Shown: piece after piece, positions 8,655 to 16,787 of the stretch | Numbering within the stretch: the first letter of the stretch is position 1 | How the letters are laid out: each line of letters begins with the position of its first letter | Program-made: the position numbers and the translations under genes | IMG/VR virus record: IMGVR_UViG_3300005856_000023 | Coordinates: 1-64,000 of that record | Length of the DNA: 64,000 nucleotides | Origin: a virus | Reading direction: 5' to 3' (one strand) | Notes under the pieces: generated by a model | The model's input: only the letters and a program-made list of their open reading frames with translations | Database searches by the model: none | What the model was told of the DNA's origin: nothing

Positions 8655-10577
8655 TTAGGCTAGCACATGCTTCCAATCAATGTTTCTGCTAGCAGGAACT
8701 TCAAACAATTGTCTCACCTTTTCCTTAAACTTTTCAACTAATAATTCTTGTTTTTGTTGAATAGTTACTTTGTCAGAATTTAGTTTTAGGTAGTATATGT
8801 ATGTCTCTTTTGTTTGCGAGAATCTATATACTCTGGCTATTGCTTGATGCAGATCTACATCTCTAAAGGGTAAGTCTGCATATATAACTATCCTACCTTC
8901 TGTTAAAGTAAAGCCAAATGATAAAGATGAATATGTTGCTATCAGTATTGTTCCTGGCTGTTGCTTGAATATTTGAATTGATTTTTTACGTTCTTTCAAA
9001 GATTGTTCTCCTGTAACAGTTACAATATTCCTAATACCATGTTTCTCAAGAGTTTGTTTTATGGCTTTCAATGTGTATTTGTAGTTCGTGAATATTATTA
9101 TTCTTTCCTGTTTGGAAACTAAATCTTTTATAAGCTTAATATTCTTTTCATATAACTCCATCACCAACTCTATTAATCTTTGTTTGTATATACTACTTAA
9201 CTCTTTAGTGAAACAAATCAATTTACCCATAAATAGTTGTGACATCGTTTTGTTAAATTGTTCAGCTAAAGTATGTTCGTTTCTACTTTGCAGAAAATCA
9301 TAGATTTGTTTGCGAGCGTAAACTAAATCTCTTGTTAATTTAATTTGATTTTGTTCGACGTTTTCCCTAATCATTTTTACATAATCACTAATTTGATTAT
9401 CTGTATCAACTTGTTCTATTTTTGATAGCATATCAATTAGGTTTTGTTTATAAGTGTTGTAGTTTTGATTTACTTGTTGTAGACAACCTGATGACTGATC
9501 TCTGGCTTGCTCAATAATACCATCAATTGTGTATTTATCAACATTATCTACATTTGTTTCTATAACTATTTCATGTTTTGGTGGTAAGGATAGACTGCTA
9601 CTAATTTGACTTCTTGTTACTCTGATCATACTTAAACTAAGTCTATGTTTTATCAAATCTATAGCATGTGTAGCATAAGCTGAATTATAGGCTTTAACGA
9701 AATAAGGGTAAGCATCCATATCAAACAAAGGGTCCAACAATAAAAATGCTCCTGATAGTTCAGCATATCTACCTTTGACTGGAGTTCCAGATAACAATAA
9801 TACATCATTAATGTTGTTAGCAATGACAAATTTGTATAGAGATTGCATTGTCTGTGTATCAGCATATCTTATGACTTGAGCCTCATCTAGGATAAGGAAA
9901 ATTCTCTCAACATTATAGTTCCACGGAACATGTAGTTTTGAAACATTATTAAAGTTTGTTATGATTGCAATATGATTATGGTTTGGTTGATCTAGAGGGA
10001 AAGCACAAACCTGTTCTCTTGGTATGTTGGTTAATTTCTCAAATTCATCTAGCCAATTTAATATAAGTGTTTTGGGACAAACAACAATAACTTTTGTTCC
10101 ATAGGCCAGTGATGTATATAGAGATGTTAGGGTTTTACCTGTACCAACATCAAAAGCCAAATAATAACCTCTTAGTTTGAGGTTATCCTTATATTCACCG
10201 TAATGCAAAACAAATTTATGTTGATGTGGCATTAACTCAACTTTGAAGATTTGTTTCGCTTTATCTAAATGTTTTGGTGTATCTGGTTTATGATCAAACA
10301 ATATATGATACAATACAGTATTCTCAATTAGTTCACGAGCAATTTTTAGTTGATTATTGGATATTAGTGATAGAACAATCTCAACTGTAAAAAAGCGATG
10401 AAATTTGTAGTATGTTTTGCTTCCTATACTTACATCATTGATAACCATTTTTAAAAAATTTTTGTCCTGTTCATTAACATAATCTAGCAAATTCAAATCC
10501 GTTAGATAGAAGTTTTTGCTTTCAATAATTTGCATAAACATAAATCGCTGAGATATTATCGTCAAAACAACAAACAT
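8655..10577 (-). CDS. SNF2-like superfamily 2 helicase/ATPase
   Basis: All SF2 motifs are visible: Walker A GTGKT (about residues 145-149), motif Ia (VVCPKTLILNW), a DEAQ box, SGTPVKG (motif III), IIIFTNY (IV), ATYSSLSFGF with the following TEG (V) and QAIARVYRFSQ (VI), which closely matches the SNF2 QA..R..R.GQ pattern. 640 aa. Such phage enzymes (relatives of T4 UvsW and SNF2 translocases) remodel forks or strip proteins from DNA. The ATG overlaps the end of the upstream gene by 16 nt and has no class 1/2 signal, so it is read as the second gene of that transcript; in-frame ATGs 12 and 14 codons later are possible starts. Confidence 0.9.
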   Translation of the reverse strand: MFVVLTIISQRFMFMQIIESKNFYLTDLNLLDYVNEQDKNFLKMVINDVSIGSKTYYKFHRFFTVEIVLSLISNNQLKIARELIENTVLYHILFDHKPDTPKHLDKAKQIFKVELMPHQHKFVLHYGEYKDNLKLRGYYLAFDVGTGKTLTSLYTSLAYGTKVIVVCPKTLILNWLDEFEKLTNIPREQVCAFPLDQPNHNHIAIITNFNNVSKLHVPWNYNVERIFLILDEAQVIRYADTQTMQSLYKFVIANNINDVLLLSGTPVKGRYAELSGAFLLLDPLFDMDAYPYFVKAYNSAYATHAIDLIKHRLSLSMIRVTRSQISSSLSLPPKHEIVIETNVDNVDKYTIDGIIEQARDQSSGCLQQVNQNYNTYKQNLIDMLSKIEQVDTDNQISDYVKMIRENVEQNQIKLTRDLVYARKQIYDFLQSRNEHTLAEQFNKTMSQLFMGKLICFTKELSSIYKQRLIELVMELYEKNIKLIKDLVSKQERIIIFTNYKYTLKAIKQTLEKHGIRNIVTVTGEQSLKERKKSIQIFKQQPGTILIATYSSLSFGFTLTEGRIVIYADLPFRDVDLHQAIARVYRFSQTKETYIYYLKLNSDKVTIQQKQELLVEKFKEKVRQLFEVPASRNIDWKHVLA

Positions 10578-11050
10578 AAATAATAGGCAAAACTATTTAC
10601 AAAAACTACTTGCGGTATGTATTTATATTCTTGCTCTATAACTATGTTAAGAAATGTACTAGCTATCAAATTATTTTCTACAATTACAGAATGATAACTA
10701 TTAATTTCGAGATTCCTGATTTCCATATCCATAGTAATACGTTTTTTGTAATACATAAGCGGTATTATTAAATTTTGAAGGTAGTTGGTTTTCAGTGTGT
10801 TTGGAAACACTATGGATGGCAATATAGGAATATCTATATTTGGACAAAATTTACTCAACATTATGTAAACGATAAATTTGGAGTAATCAACTTTTTCTAT
10901 TTTGTTGCAATTAGCTAGTAGATCTAGCAGAGTATCTTCAAAATTGTCGCTGTAGCCAACACCATTAAACCACACGTCTATATAGGCTGAATAATAGTGT
11001 ATAAATTTGATAAGTCTATTTATTGTTTCGTAAGTAGATTTAATGATCAT
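10562..11050 (-). CDS. unknown protein (162 aa)
   Basis: Class 1 start (GATCTAAATTT then TCTGTT then ATG). Hydrophobic, Ile/Tyr/Asn-rich and probably helical, ending in a very hydrophobic stretch. It may be a distant relative of the next gene upstream (11076-11543): both have an YIMLSK/YMLLLK segment followed by an acidic IDxxxxD stretch and a similar hydrophobic C-terminus. Its 3' end overlaps the SNF2-like helicase start, so the two are probably co-expressed. Confidence 0.6.
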   Translation of the reverse strand: MIIKSTYETINRLIKFIHYYSAYIDVWFNGVGYSDNFEDTLLDLLANCNKIEKVDYSKFIVYIMLSKFCPNIDIPILPSIVFPNTLKTNYLQNLIIPLMYYKKRITMDMEIRNLEINSYHSVIVENNLIASTFLNIVIEQEYKYIPQVVFVNSFAYYLCLLF

Positions 11051-11075
11051 AACAGAAAATTTAGATCAGTTTTCA

Positions 11076-11543
11076 TCATATGAGTAGTGTTATGTAACTC
11101 AATATTGGAGCACCAAAAGCTCTGACATCACTATTTATCAAAGCAACTTTCACAAATAAGTTTGCAAGTATGATATTGTGTATTGGTACTACTGATGAAG
11201 TTGATAATATTAACTTAGAATTTTTGTGTTTGTAATAAGTTATTTTTTTCATTGTGAAAGACAACCTATAAAATATAATGTGATGCAATTTTCTGTTTAT
11301 GCTTTTGTCTATCCATAGCTTTATAGGATCTGTCAAATCAACATTGTCGAAATCAATATCTGTTGTGTAATCTGCTTTCAACAATAACATGTAAGTTATT
11401 ATGTTTTCAAATGGATCAACAATATCTAACAAACTTAACATAACACTACCAAATTCTGGTGTATAGCTAAGTCCGTAATACAAATGAGGATAATGTAGTT
11501 TTGAGAATAATACATCCTGTAACAAAGTCGGACTGGAATACAT
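11076..11543 (-). CDS. unknown protein (155 aa)
   Basis: Complete class 1 signal (TTTGCA, 6 nt, CTAAATTT, 6 nt, ATG). Not recognised; similar in size and pattern to the following 162-aa protein, perhaps an old duplication. Mostly helical with a hydrophobic C-terminal ~35 residues. Confidence 0.6.
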   Translation of the reverse strand: MYSSPTLLQDVLFSKLHYPHLYYGLSYTPEFGSVMLSLLDIVDPFENIITYMLLLKADYTTDIDFDNVDLTDPIKLWIDKSINRKLHHIIFYRLSFTMKKITYYKHKNSKLILSTSSVVPIHNIILANLFVKVALINSDVRAFGAPILSYITLLI

Positions 11544-11573
11544 AACAAAAAATTTAGTGTATTTGCAAAAAAA

Positions 11574-12569
11574 TTATTTGCCTGTGTATGCGAATGCAAA
11601 TACTCTATTATTCATATTCTTAACATCTTGCTTAACTTTGTTTATATCCACAGAAGTAAATACGACGCGTCTTTTACGTAGCGTTTGTAGTATCTTTGCT
11701 CCAACCAATATAACACCTACACCAATCAATACTCCGATACCAACTTTGGCAAAAGTAGGTATATCGGAATATACTTGTTGCAATTTCTCTACTAGAGATT
11801 TACCAGTAGTTTGAACTTTCTCTGCTATGTCACCAGTAGTTTGTTTAACTTCACCATCAATCTTTTCAACAACTTCACCAGATTTTTGTGCTACATTAGC
11901 AGCAGTATCTTGAACCTGTTTAGCAGCTTCCACTATTTTATCTGTATTCAACGCTGTAAGCAGCCCAATTATAAAACCAAATATGCCAGCACCAACAACT
12001 GGAGTAGCAGCTTTCAATATACCAACTAGAGCTGGAATTACACCTGGATTTGCTTTTTTCTGACTAACTTTTACTTGAGCTTCTTTGCTTACAAGTTTGC
12101 TTGCTAGCTTTTTGTAATTGTTTATTCCTTTCTTACCAGCTTGTTCGAAAATCGATACAGCTTCTTTTGTTACTTGTTTGATGCCCAAAGTAGGATTTGT
12201 TACAATAAGAACACTAGCTATATCATCTAGCACAGCATATGTAAGTTTGTCATTAGGTATGCTTGCAAATTCTCTAGCTGCTACTCTTACAGCTCTCTTC
12301 TTCATAATAAGCATTATTATTCCAACAAGGCTTGCTGTTGCAACTGCTGTTGTAATGGTTGGATAATGTGATACAAAATCTTTTATAGGCTTAACTATGG
12401 GTTCAACCTGTGGTTCTATTTTTGAAAGTATTTGTGATAACTCGGCTTTTAGTTTGCTGAAGAATGTAATTACCTCTTGGATGAATCTTTCAATAATGTC
12501 ACGAACCTTCATATAAATCTTTACAAATGGATCTTGTAGAACTTGTTTTTCCTCGGGAGTTAATACCAT
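11574..12569 (-). CDS. membrane protein with amphipathic apolipoprotein-like repeats (331 aa)
   Basis: The start chosen is the ATG 5 nt after the upstream stop; a TTG 42 nt earlier would overlap that gene. Three hydrophobic segments are visible: about residues 65-88, 175-205 and 280-305. Between the last two runs a series of 11-residue-like amphipathic repeats (AAKQVQDTAANVAQKSGEVVEK and similar) resembling LEA/apolipoprotein helices. A short basic tail follows the last segment. Coupled to the 231-aa protein upstream, whose C-terminus has the same kind of amphipathic helix. Likely a membrane- or capsid-interior-associated late protein; function unknown. Confidence 0.65.
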   Translation of the reverse strand: MVLTPEEKQVLQDPFVKIYMKVRDIIERFIQEVITFFSKLKAELSQILSKIEPQVEPIVKPIKDFVSHYPTITTAVATASLVGIIMLIMKKRAVRVAAREFASIPNDKLTYAVLDDIASVLIVTNPTLGIKQVTKEAVSIFEQAGKKGINNYKKLASKLVSKEAQVKVSQKKANPGVIPALVGILKAATPVVGAGIFGFIIGLLTALNTDKIVEAAKQVQDTAANVAQKSGEVVEKIDGEVKQTTGDIAEKVQTTGKSLVEKLQQVYSDIPTFAKVGIGVLIGVGVILVGAKILQTLRKRRVVFTSVDINKVKQDVKNMNNRVFAFAYTGK

Positions 12570-12574
12570 ATCTT

Positions 12575-13270
12575 TTACTTTTTCTTTAGATTCAACCTGA
12601 ATTTTTCCCAATCTTGCTTAAAGTTCTCTACTACTCTACCAGCAATGTCTTTAGTCTTTTCCCAACCTTCTACAATTTTCTCTCCAGTTTTCTCAGCTAT
12701 CTCTTTGGTTTTTTCCGAAATGTCTTGTGAACCTTGTTCCATTTTTACACCATAAACTTTGGATATATAGGAAGATGCTATAGCTGCAAAGTATGATTCA
12801 ACATTAATCATAGACTCAACATTTGCTTCCTCACCCTGTTCAACGTTAATTACCTCTATAGTAAATGCAGCATCTTGTTCACCATATTTTGATCTAACAT
12901 GAGATTGATCAATCATTATATGCAAACTTTCACCTGGATTTGTAACTATGCTATTAGCCACTACTGCAGCACTATGTACAAATTCTTTAGGATTTTTTAT
13001 GAATGGTATTGATGGATGTGCTACATTAACATAAACATCTACTTCTGATACTGGTAGATCTACTTCACCTACAACCACATTATTAATTTTTACTGTTGCT
13101 GATTGTTTTGAAGCTTCAAATACTATTGTCTCATCTAAATCATCAAATACATCAAAATCTTCTATTGCTGATTCTTTGGTTGTTTTACTATTGCTGACAA
13201 TGGTTCTAATTACTCCTAAATATTGTCCTGTCAAAAGACTATAAGGTGAAAGATATTCAGTTGTCAACAT
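12575..13270 (-). CDS. late protein with a domain shared with the 558-aa membrane protein (231 aa)
   Basis: Class 2 start (TTAGC, 11 nt, ATG). Residues about 55-85 (ATVKINNVVVGEVDLPVS) match residues 50-75 of the protein at 26510-28186 (ATVYIKDVAIGKTSIPVS), and both continue into similar beta strands, so the two are paralogous over about 100 residues. The C-terminal ~45 residues form a charged amphipathic helix (TGEKIVEGWEKTKDIAGRV). It is followed 5 nt later by a membrane protein, so the pair together resembles the domain plus membrane region of the 558-aa protein. Confidence 0.65.
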   Translation of the reverse strand: MLTTEYLSPYSLLTGQYLGVIRTIVSNSKTTKESAIEDFDVFDDLDETIVFEASKQSATVKINNVVVGEVDLPVSEVDVYVNVAHPSIPFIKNPKEFVHSAAVVANSIVTNPGESLHIMIDQSHVRSKYGEQDAAFTIEVINVEQGEEANVESMINVESYFAAIASSYISKVYGVKMEQGSQDISEKTKEIAEKTGEKIVEGWEKTKDIAGRVVENFKQDWEKFRLNLKKK

Positions 13271-13310
13271 ATTTTTAGTTAGCTAAATAATAAGTTCAAC
13301 CAAAAAATAA

Positions 13311-13904
13311 TCATAGAATCAATTCAACATAAGCTTTCTGTGTCTCATAAAGTCTAATTTTACTAAGTTGTATTTTTGCTGGAATTAATCCTATAGTTTT
13401 CATTCTATCAAATATTTTTACAAACCAATTACATAAATTTTCTGCAGTCGGAACAAAATCAACGAATATGAAGCTCTGTTTATGTTCATCGCTAAATTCT
13501 TCATAATATCCATTGAATTTTGAAAATAGAGATTTTTTCTTATCTGTTGATACTAACTCTAGCTTACCATCTATCTCAGTAATGGTGTAATAAACTAAGC
13601 ATTTAGACCAATCTGGTTTGTTTTTTGTTACTCCGGTTATTGAATCAAACAATGGATCATTTATATCCAAGATGAATTTATGATCGATAAATCTTTGTAT
13701 AAAATCGTTTAGATAGTTGAAAAATGTGAAATCTAGCACCATACCGCTTTCATCTAGATTAGATGTAATAAATATTTCCAACATATATTCATGTCCATGT
13801 AGAAATCTACATTTATTTGGTCCCAATGATTTTGGTAAATTTTGTGAATGAACCCTATGACCTGCAACAAAATTAATTTTTTTGGTTATAAGTATTTCAC
13901 TCAT
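13311..13904 (-). CDS. queD: 6-carboxy-tetrahydropterin synthase (QueD/PTPS family)
   Basis: QueD converts dihydroneopterin triphosphate to 6-carboxytetrahydropterin, the second step toward preQ0 and 7-deazaguanines. The zinc ligands H16 (AGHR), H36 and H38 (LHGHEY), the catalytic C32 (KC..LHGH), GMVLDF, DHKFILDI, PTAEN and a late YET are all present. An insertion of about 55 residues separates the DH and PTAEN motifs, making it longer (197 aa) than typical bacterial QueD. The ATG at 13904 follows a slightly altered class 1 box (CTAAAATTT, 5 nt). FolE, the preceding enzyme, is at 49766. This pair suggests deazaguanine DNA modification or host queuosine manipulation; QueE/QueC are not in the window. 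Confidence 0.9.
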   Translation of the reverse strand: MSEILITKKINFVAGHRVHSQNLPKSLGPNKCRFLHGHEYMLEIFITSNLDESGMVLDFTFFNYLNDFIQRFIDHKFILDINDPLFDSITGVTKNKPDWSKCLVYYTITEIDGKLELVSTDKKKSLFSKFNGYYEEFSDEHKQSFIFVDFVPTAENLCNWFVKIFDRMKTIGLIPAKIQLSKIRLYETQKAYVELIL

Positions 13905-13914
13905 ACAAAAAATT

Positions 13915-14625
13915 TTAGATTGCTTGATTTGTTTCAAGTAATGTTGATGCTACTTCTGTAAGCAATATATCTCTTTCTGCCATATAGCTTACTAACTCAA
14001 ATTCATCTTTAAATACATCTTTTATAAAGAGTTTATCAATAGCTTTACCATAAACATAAATAGATGTTAACACATCTCTATATACATCAGCATCAATAGC
14101 ATTTTCCATGCTAATCATTAATTCTATATTCTCTAGCTCATCATTAGTTAGTTCATTCTTGGCTTCATTCACTATTTGAGCAACCCGAAGTTTTATATCA
14201 TCTTCCTTGATGTAACAATACTTTGGTAGCAGATTTTGTTCAATCTTTTCCTGAACAGTTGCTATTATGTTATCGATCAATGTGCTTATATTTTCATACT
14301 CCTTAGCTAACGATACATCTTCAAAGAGCATATACTCCAAAGCCTTACGATAAAATTCTTTCACATCAGTAATATAAGTTTGCTCCTCTTTAATCTCATT
14401 TTTGCTATTGTTTTCTGCTTGTTCTTGTTTTACTACCGATTTTATAACTTTTGCAAAGGATAATAGATTTTCATCTATTGTCGAACTCGCTTCATTTATA
14501 ATTTTCATTTGAATTTCTACTATCTCTTTATCTTTTTGTTCTATGGGTAACGGAACTATTGATGATGATTCATCAACGTTTTCATCGCTGTTTAGAATAA
14601 CCTTAAGTAAATCATCTCTAAGCAT
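13915..14625 (-). CDS. acidic helical unknown protein (236 aa), late class
   Basis: Class 2 start (TTAAGC, then 9 nt, ATG). Glu/Asp/Ile-rich with almost no aromatic residues except a few Tyr; predicted nearly all helical, with coiled-coil-like stretches. This composition resembles scaffolding or chaperone-type proteins, but there is no specific motif. Ends 10 nt before the queD start. Confidence 0.55.
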   Translation of the reverse strand: MLRDDLLKVILNSDENVDESSSIVPLPIEQKDKEIVEIQMKIINEASSTIDENLLSFAKVIKSVVKQEQAENNSKNEIKEEQTYITDVKEFYRKALEYMLFEDVSLAKEYENISTLIDNIIATVQEKIEQNLLPKYCYIKEDDIKLRVAQIVNEAKNELTNDELENIELMISMENAIDADVYRDVLTSIYVYGKAIDKLFIKDVFKDEFELVSYMAERDILLTEVASTLLETNQAI

Positions 14626-14660
14626 TTACTTGTAGCTTAACAATCTAAGCAATGAAAAAA

Positions 14661-15350
14661 TCAAATCTGTTGCTGAGACAATTTCAATAACAAATAGTTT
14701 CTGTATTTTAGGAATTTACTATCTACTCTTTTATTTTGAGGAACATTTTTTATATTTATCACAGAATTGATTTCTGTTGATATGGATACAGTGTAATCAT
14801 ATAATAGGTATATGATCAGTATAGCTATATGTCTATCTGTTTCTGTATTGTATTTGTTTGATGACAGTAGTTTAATGGTATGATAAGTGAAATATGCTAA
14901 AGGTAAAGAACCATAATATACCATTGGAGACAAATCTTTGTTAACAGTATAATTACTTTTGTATGTTATTAATGAAGGCTCCTTTAAAACATTTGGATAT
15001 TGTTTACTCATACTAATAGCCATACCAACTCTATCAAAAGCTAATCCTAATACATCATAATTATCAAAGAAGTTTAATAGTTGCTCAAAGGGAACAATAT
15101 AATAATCATTTGTTTCTAATTCATCATTTACACAGTGTAATAGGTAGAGAATAGATGTCAAAGCCAAATCAAATTTTGGATCTACAATTGCATGATTGAT
15201 ACCATTTATGGATTGTATGATAAATTTTTTGTTTGTATTAATGCTAATTTGTTTTGGGAGCTTAAAGTTAACATTTTTATCATAAGGAAATCCAAAATAT
15301 TTCAAAGCCATATCAATGTTAGCAAATAGATTTGGATTTCTGACTAGCAT
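14661..15350 (-). CDS. unknown protein (229 aa)
   Basis: Class 1 start (TCACA, 6 nt, CTAAATTT, 6 nt, ATG). Not recognised. Largely helical with hydrophobic stretches around 155-185 (PLAYFTYHTIKLLSS, HIAILIIYLLYDYTVS) that are borderline membrane-like. Divergent from the ring nuclease gene, whose signal lies about 50 bp away. Confidence 0.6.
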   Translation of the reverse strand: MLVRNPNLFANIDMALKYFGFPYDKNVNFKLPKQISINTNKKFIIQSINGINHAIVDPKFDLALTSILYLLHCVNDELETNDYYIVPFEQLLNFFDNYDVLGLAFDRVGMAISMSKQYPNVLKEPSLITYKSNYTVNKDLSPMVYYGSLPLAYFTYHTIKLLSSNKYNTETDRHIAILIIYLLYDYTVSISTEINSVINIKNVPQNKRVDSKFLKYRNYLLLKLSQQQI

Positions 15351-15402
15351 ATCTAAAAATTTAGAGTGGATGTGATATTATTTATTGTCACTTTAGGATT
15401 GT

Positions 15403-15428
15403 TTTACAACAGATCTAAATTTACTGGC
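15403..15428 (+). promoter_or_regulatory. class 1 promoter of the ring nuclease gene (type example)
   Basis: TTTACA at 15403-15408, 6 nt, CTAAATTT at 15415-15422, 6 nt, then ATG at 15429. This is the full form of the class 1 signal. It lies inside a longer possible reading frame starting at a GTG (15366) and so decides the start. A nearby imperfect palindrome, TCTAAAAATTTAGA at 15352-15365, serves the divergent gene at 15350. Confidence 0.7.
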
Positions 15429-15764
15429 ATGCTATACCTGTTTAACACACTAGTAATTCCCCTAGATTGGAAATTAGCAGGTTCTTATACGGTCAAGATT
15501 AAAAGAATTGATGTGAATCAGGCGAAACAATTAGTGAATCAGAATCAATTTATATCCGCTATTGGACATGATGCTACAGCGAAATTATTGTCATTGTTGC
15601 TGGAAATAGACGTTCCATTAAATCGGATACAAGTTGAAATGAAGTCTGGAGATATAGGATTACATTTCGTATTGAGGAAAAGATTGGCTGAAGGACAAGT
15701 AATTAAAACGATTCAGGAATTAGAAGAAATTGGGTTTGATTTAGTAATGAGCGAAGTTTTATGA
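15429..15764 (+). CDS. acrIII-1: AcrIII-1 viral ring nuclease (DUF1874 / STIV B116-like)
   Basis: From its class 1 ATG the protein is 111 aa and matches the DUF1874 family along its whole length: start LYLFNT, then SAIGHDAT at 43-50 with the catalytic His at position 47, LNRIQVEMKSGD with R66, and RKRLAEGQV with R85 and E88. In characterised members (SIRV1 gp29) these His, Arg and Glu residues bind and cleave cyclic tetra-adenylate, the second messenger of type III CRISPR-Cas, so infection blocks Csx1/Csm6-type effectors. The class 1 signal groups it with non-structural genes, as expected for an anti-defence protein. Length is typical. The 63-nt extension to a GTG start has no support. Confidence 0.9.
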   Translation: MLYLFNTLVIPLDWKLAGSYTVKIKRIDVNQAKQLVNQNQFISAIGHDATAKLLSLLLEIDVPLNRIQVEMKSGDIGLHFVLRKRLAEGQVIKTIQELEEIGFDLVMSEVL

Positions 15765-15810
15765 TCAATAGTTTCATTTCTATCCATTTTTTTTCATTTT
15801 TTTGTGAAAC

Positions 15811-15835
15811 AAAAGTAACTCAAGGAGTTAGTTTT
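15811..15835. terminator. bidirectional intrinsic terminator
   Basis: TAACTC, a 3-nt AAG loop and GAGTTA form a perfect 6-bp stem, flanked by AAAA on the left and TTTT on the right, so it can act on both strands. It lies between the ring nuclease gene (plus) and the 271-aa gene (minus), whose 3' ends converge here. Confidence 0.65.
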
Positions 15836-15853
15836 ACAAAAAAATAGAATTTG

Positions 15854-16669
15854 TTATTCTATTGTTTCTGCTAGCTCATCTAAATCTTTTAGCAAATGAT
15901 TTACTTTTGATTTGTTAGCATCATCAAGTAAACTCCATATATCACCATAAACTTGCATATCATTCAATGCATAACTGAACAATATTAACATTAACAAAAC
16001 GTCATAGTTTTTATTCTGTTTAATTTTGTTTATGAATAACAATGTTTTGCTAGCGATCATACGGAAAATCCTTCTTGATGGTAAGAAATAATTAAAAGTT
16101 AGTTTTAATGCTTCAGTTAAATCTTCTATATTCAAATCAGAAGCATTCATGTATCTATATAGATGATACAATCTCTTATCGAGATTTAATAATTCTGACT
16201 CGTTTAATTTTAATCCCATGCTGATCTCGATAATTTTATAGTGTTTACTCAATATATCAGATAAAACTAAATTTTTCAAACCAAATTGTCTTAATGATAT
16301 GTTTAGCTCATTGTTGGGTTGTTTTAAAATCGATGTTAAGACATTTATTGTATTTTGTATGAACTGGTATTGATCGGGATCATCCTTGAATGAATAATAT
16401 ATGGAACGGTATATATCAAGTATAATATCTTTCGACGGATGAGAATTAATTTTTTGCGCTAATGTGTCTATCATCTTTTCTGCGTAATCATATCTACCTA
16501 ATTGCAGCATAGTAAGGAAGATACTATTGAATGCGAATATGTCAGGTATATCATATTCATGTTTAGACACATCTTCAACAAGTTTTTCAAAATCAGTTTC
16601 ATTAAGATTTGATGTTAGCTTATAGAAGCATCTAACATCTGCTAAATCGTTTAGTAGCTTCCTGTACAT
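15854..16669 (-). CDS. unknown helical protein (271 aa)
   Basis: Class 1 box CTAAATTT with exact 6-nt spacing; the upstream TTTRCA part is weak. Leu/Asp/Asn-rich, all-helical pattern suggestive of a repeat (TPR-like) fold, e.g. LGRYDYAEKMIDTLAQKI followed by similar helix pairs. No specific match. About 120 nt upstream, before the beta-prime stop, hold no gene. Confidence 0.6.
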   Translation of the reverse strand: MYRKLLNDLADVRCFYKLTSNLNETDFEKLVEDVSKHEYDIPDIFAFNSIFLTMLQLGRYDYAEKMIDTLAQKINSHPSKDIILDIYRSIYYSFKDDPDQYQFIQNTINVLTSILKQPNNELNISLRQFGLKNLVLSDILSKHYKIIEISMGLKLNESELLNLDKRLYHLYRYMNASDLNIEDLTEALKLTFNYFLPSRRIFRMIASKTLLFINKIKQNKNYDVLLMLILFSYALNDMQVYGDIWSLLDDANKSKVNHLLKDLDELAETIE

Positions 16670-16787
16670 AATAAAAAATTTAGATGTGTTTAGTATCCAA
16701 GCATTGTTAAATACAATACGATTAATGGATTTGTAGTTGTTTTACCTAGTATTGTTATATCGTTCGCTTTTGATGTAACTTTTTATA

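Noticed and set aside
11557-12366. Hydrophobic plus-strand frames resembling membrane proteins
   Set aside because: Antisense to the leftward membrane protein gene; hydrophobicity follows from the Ala/Val-rich codons of the real gene.
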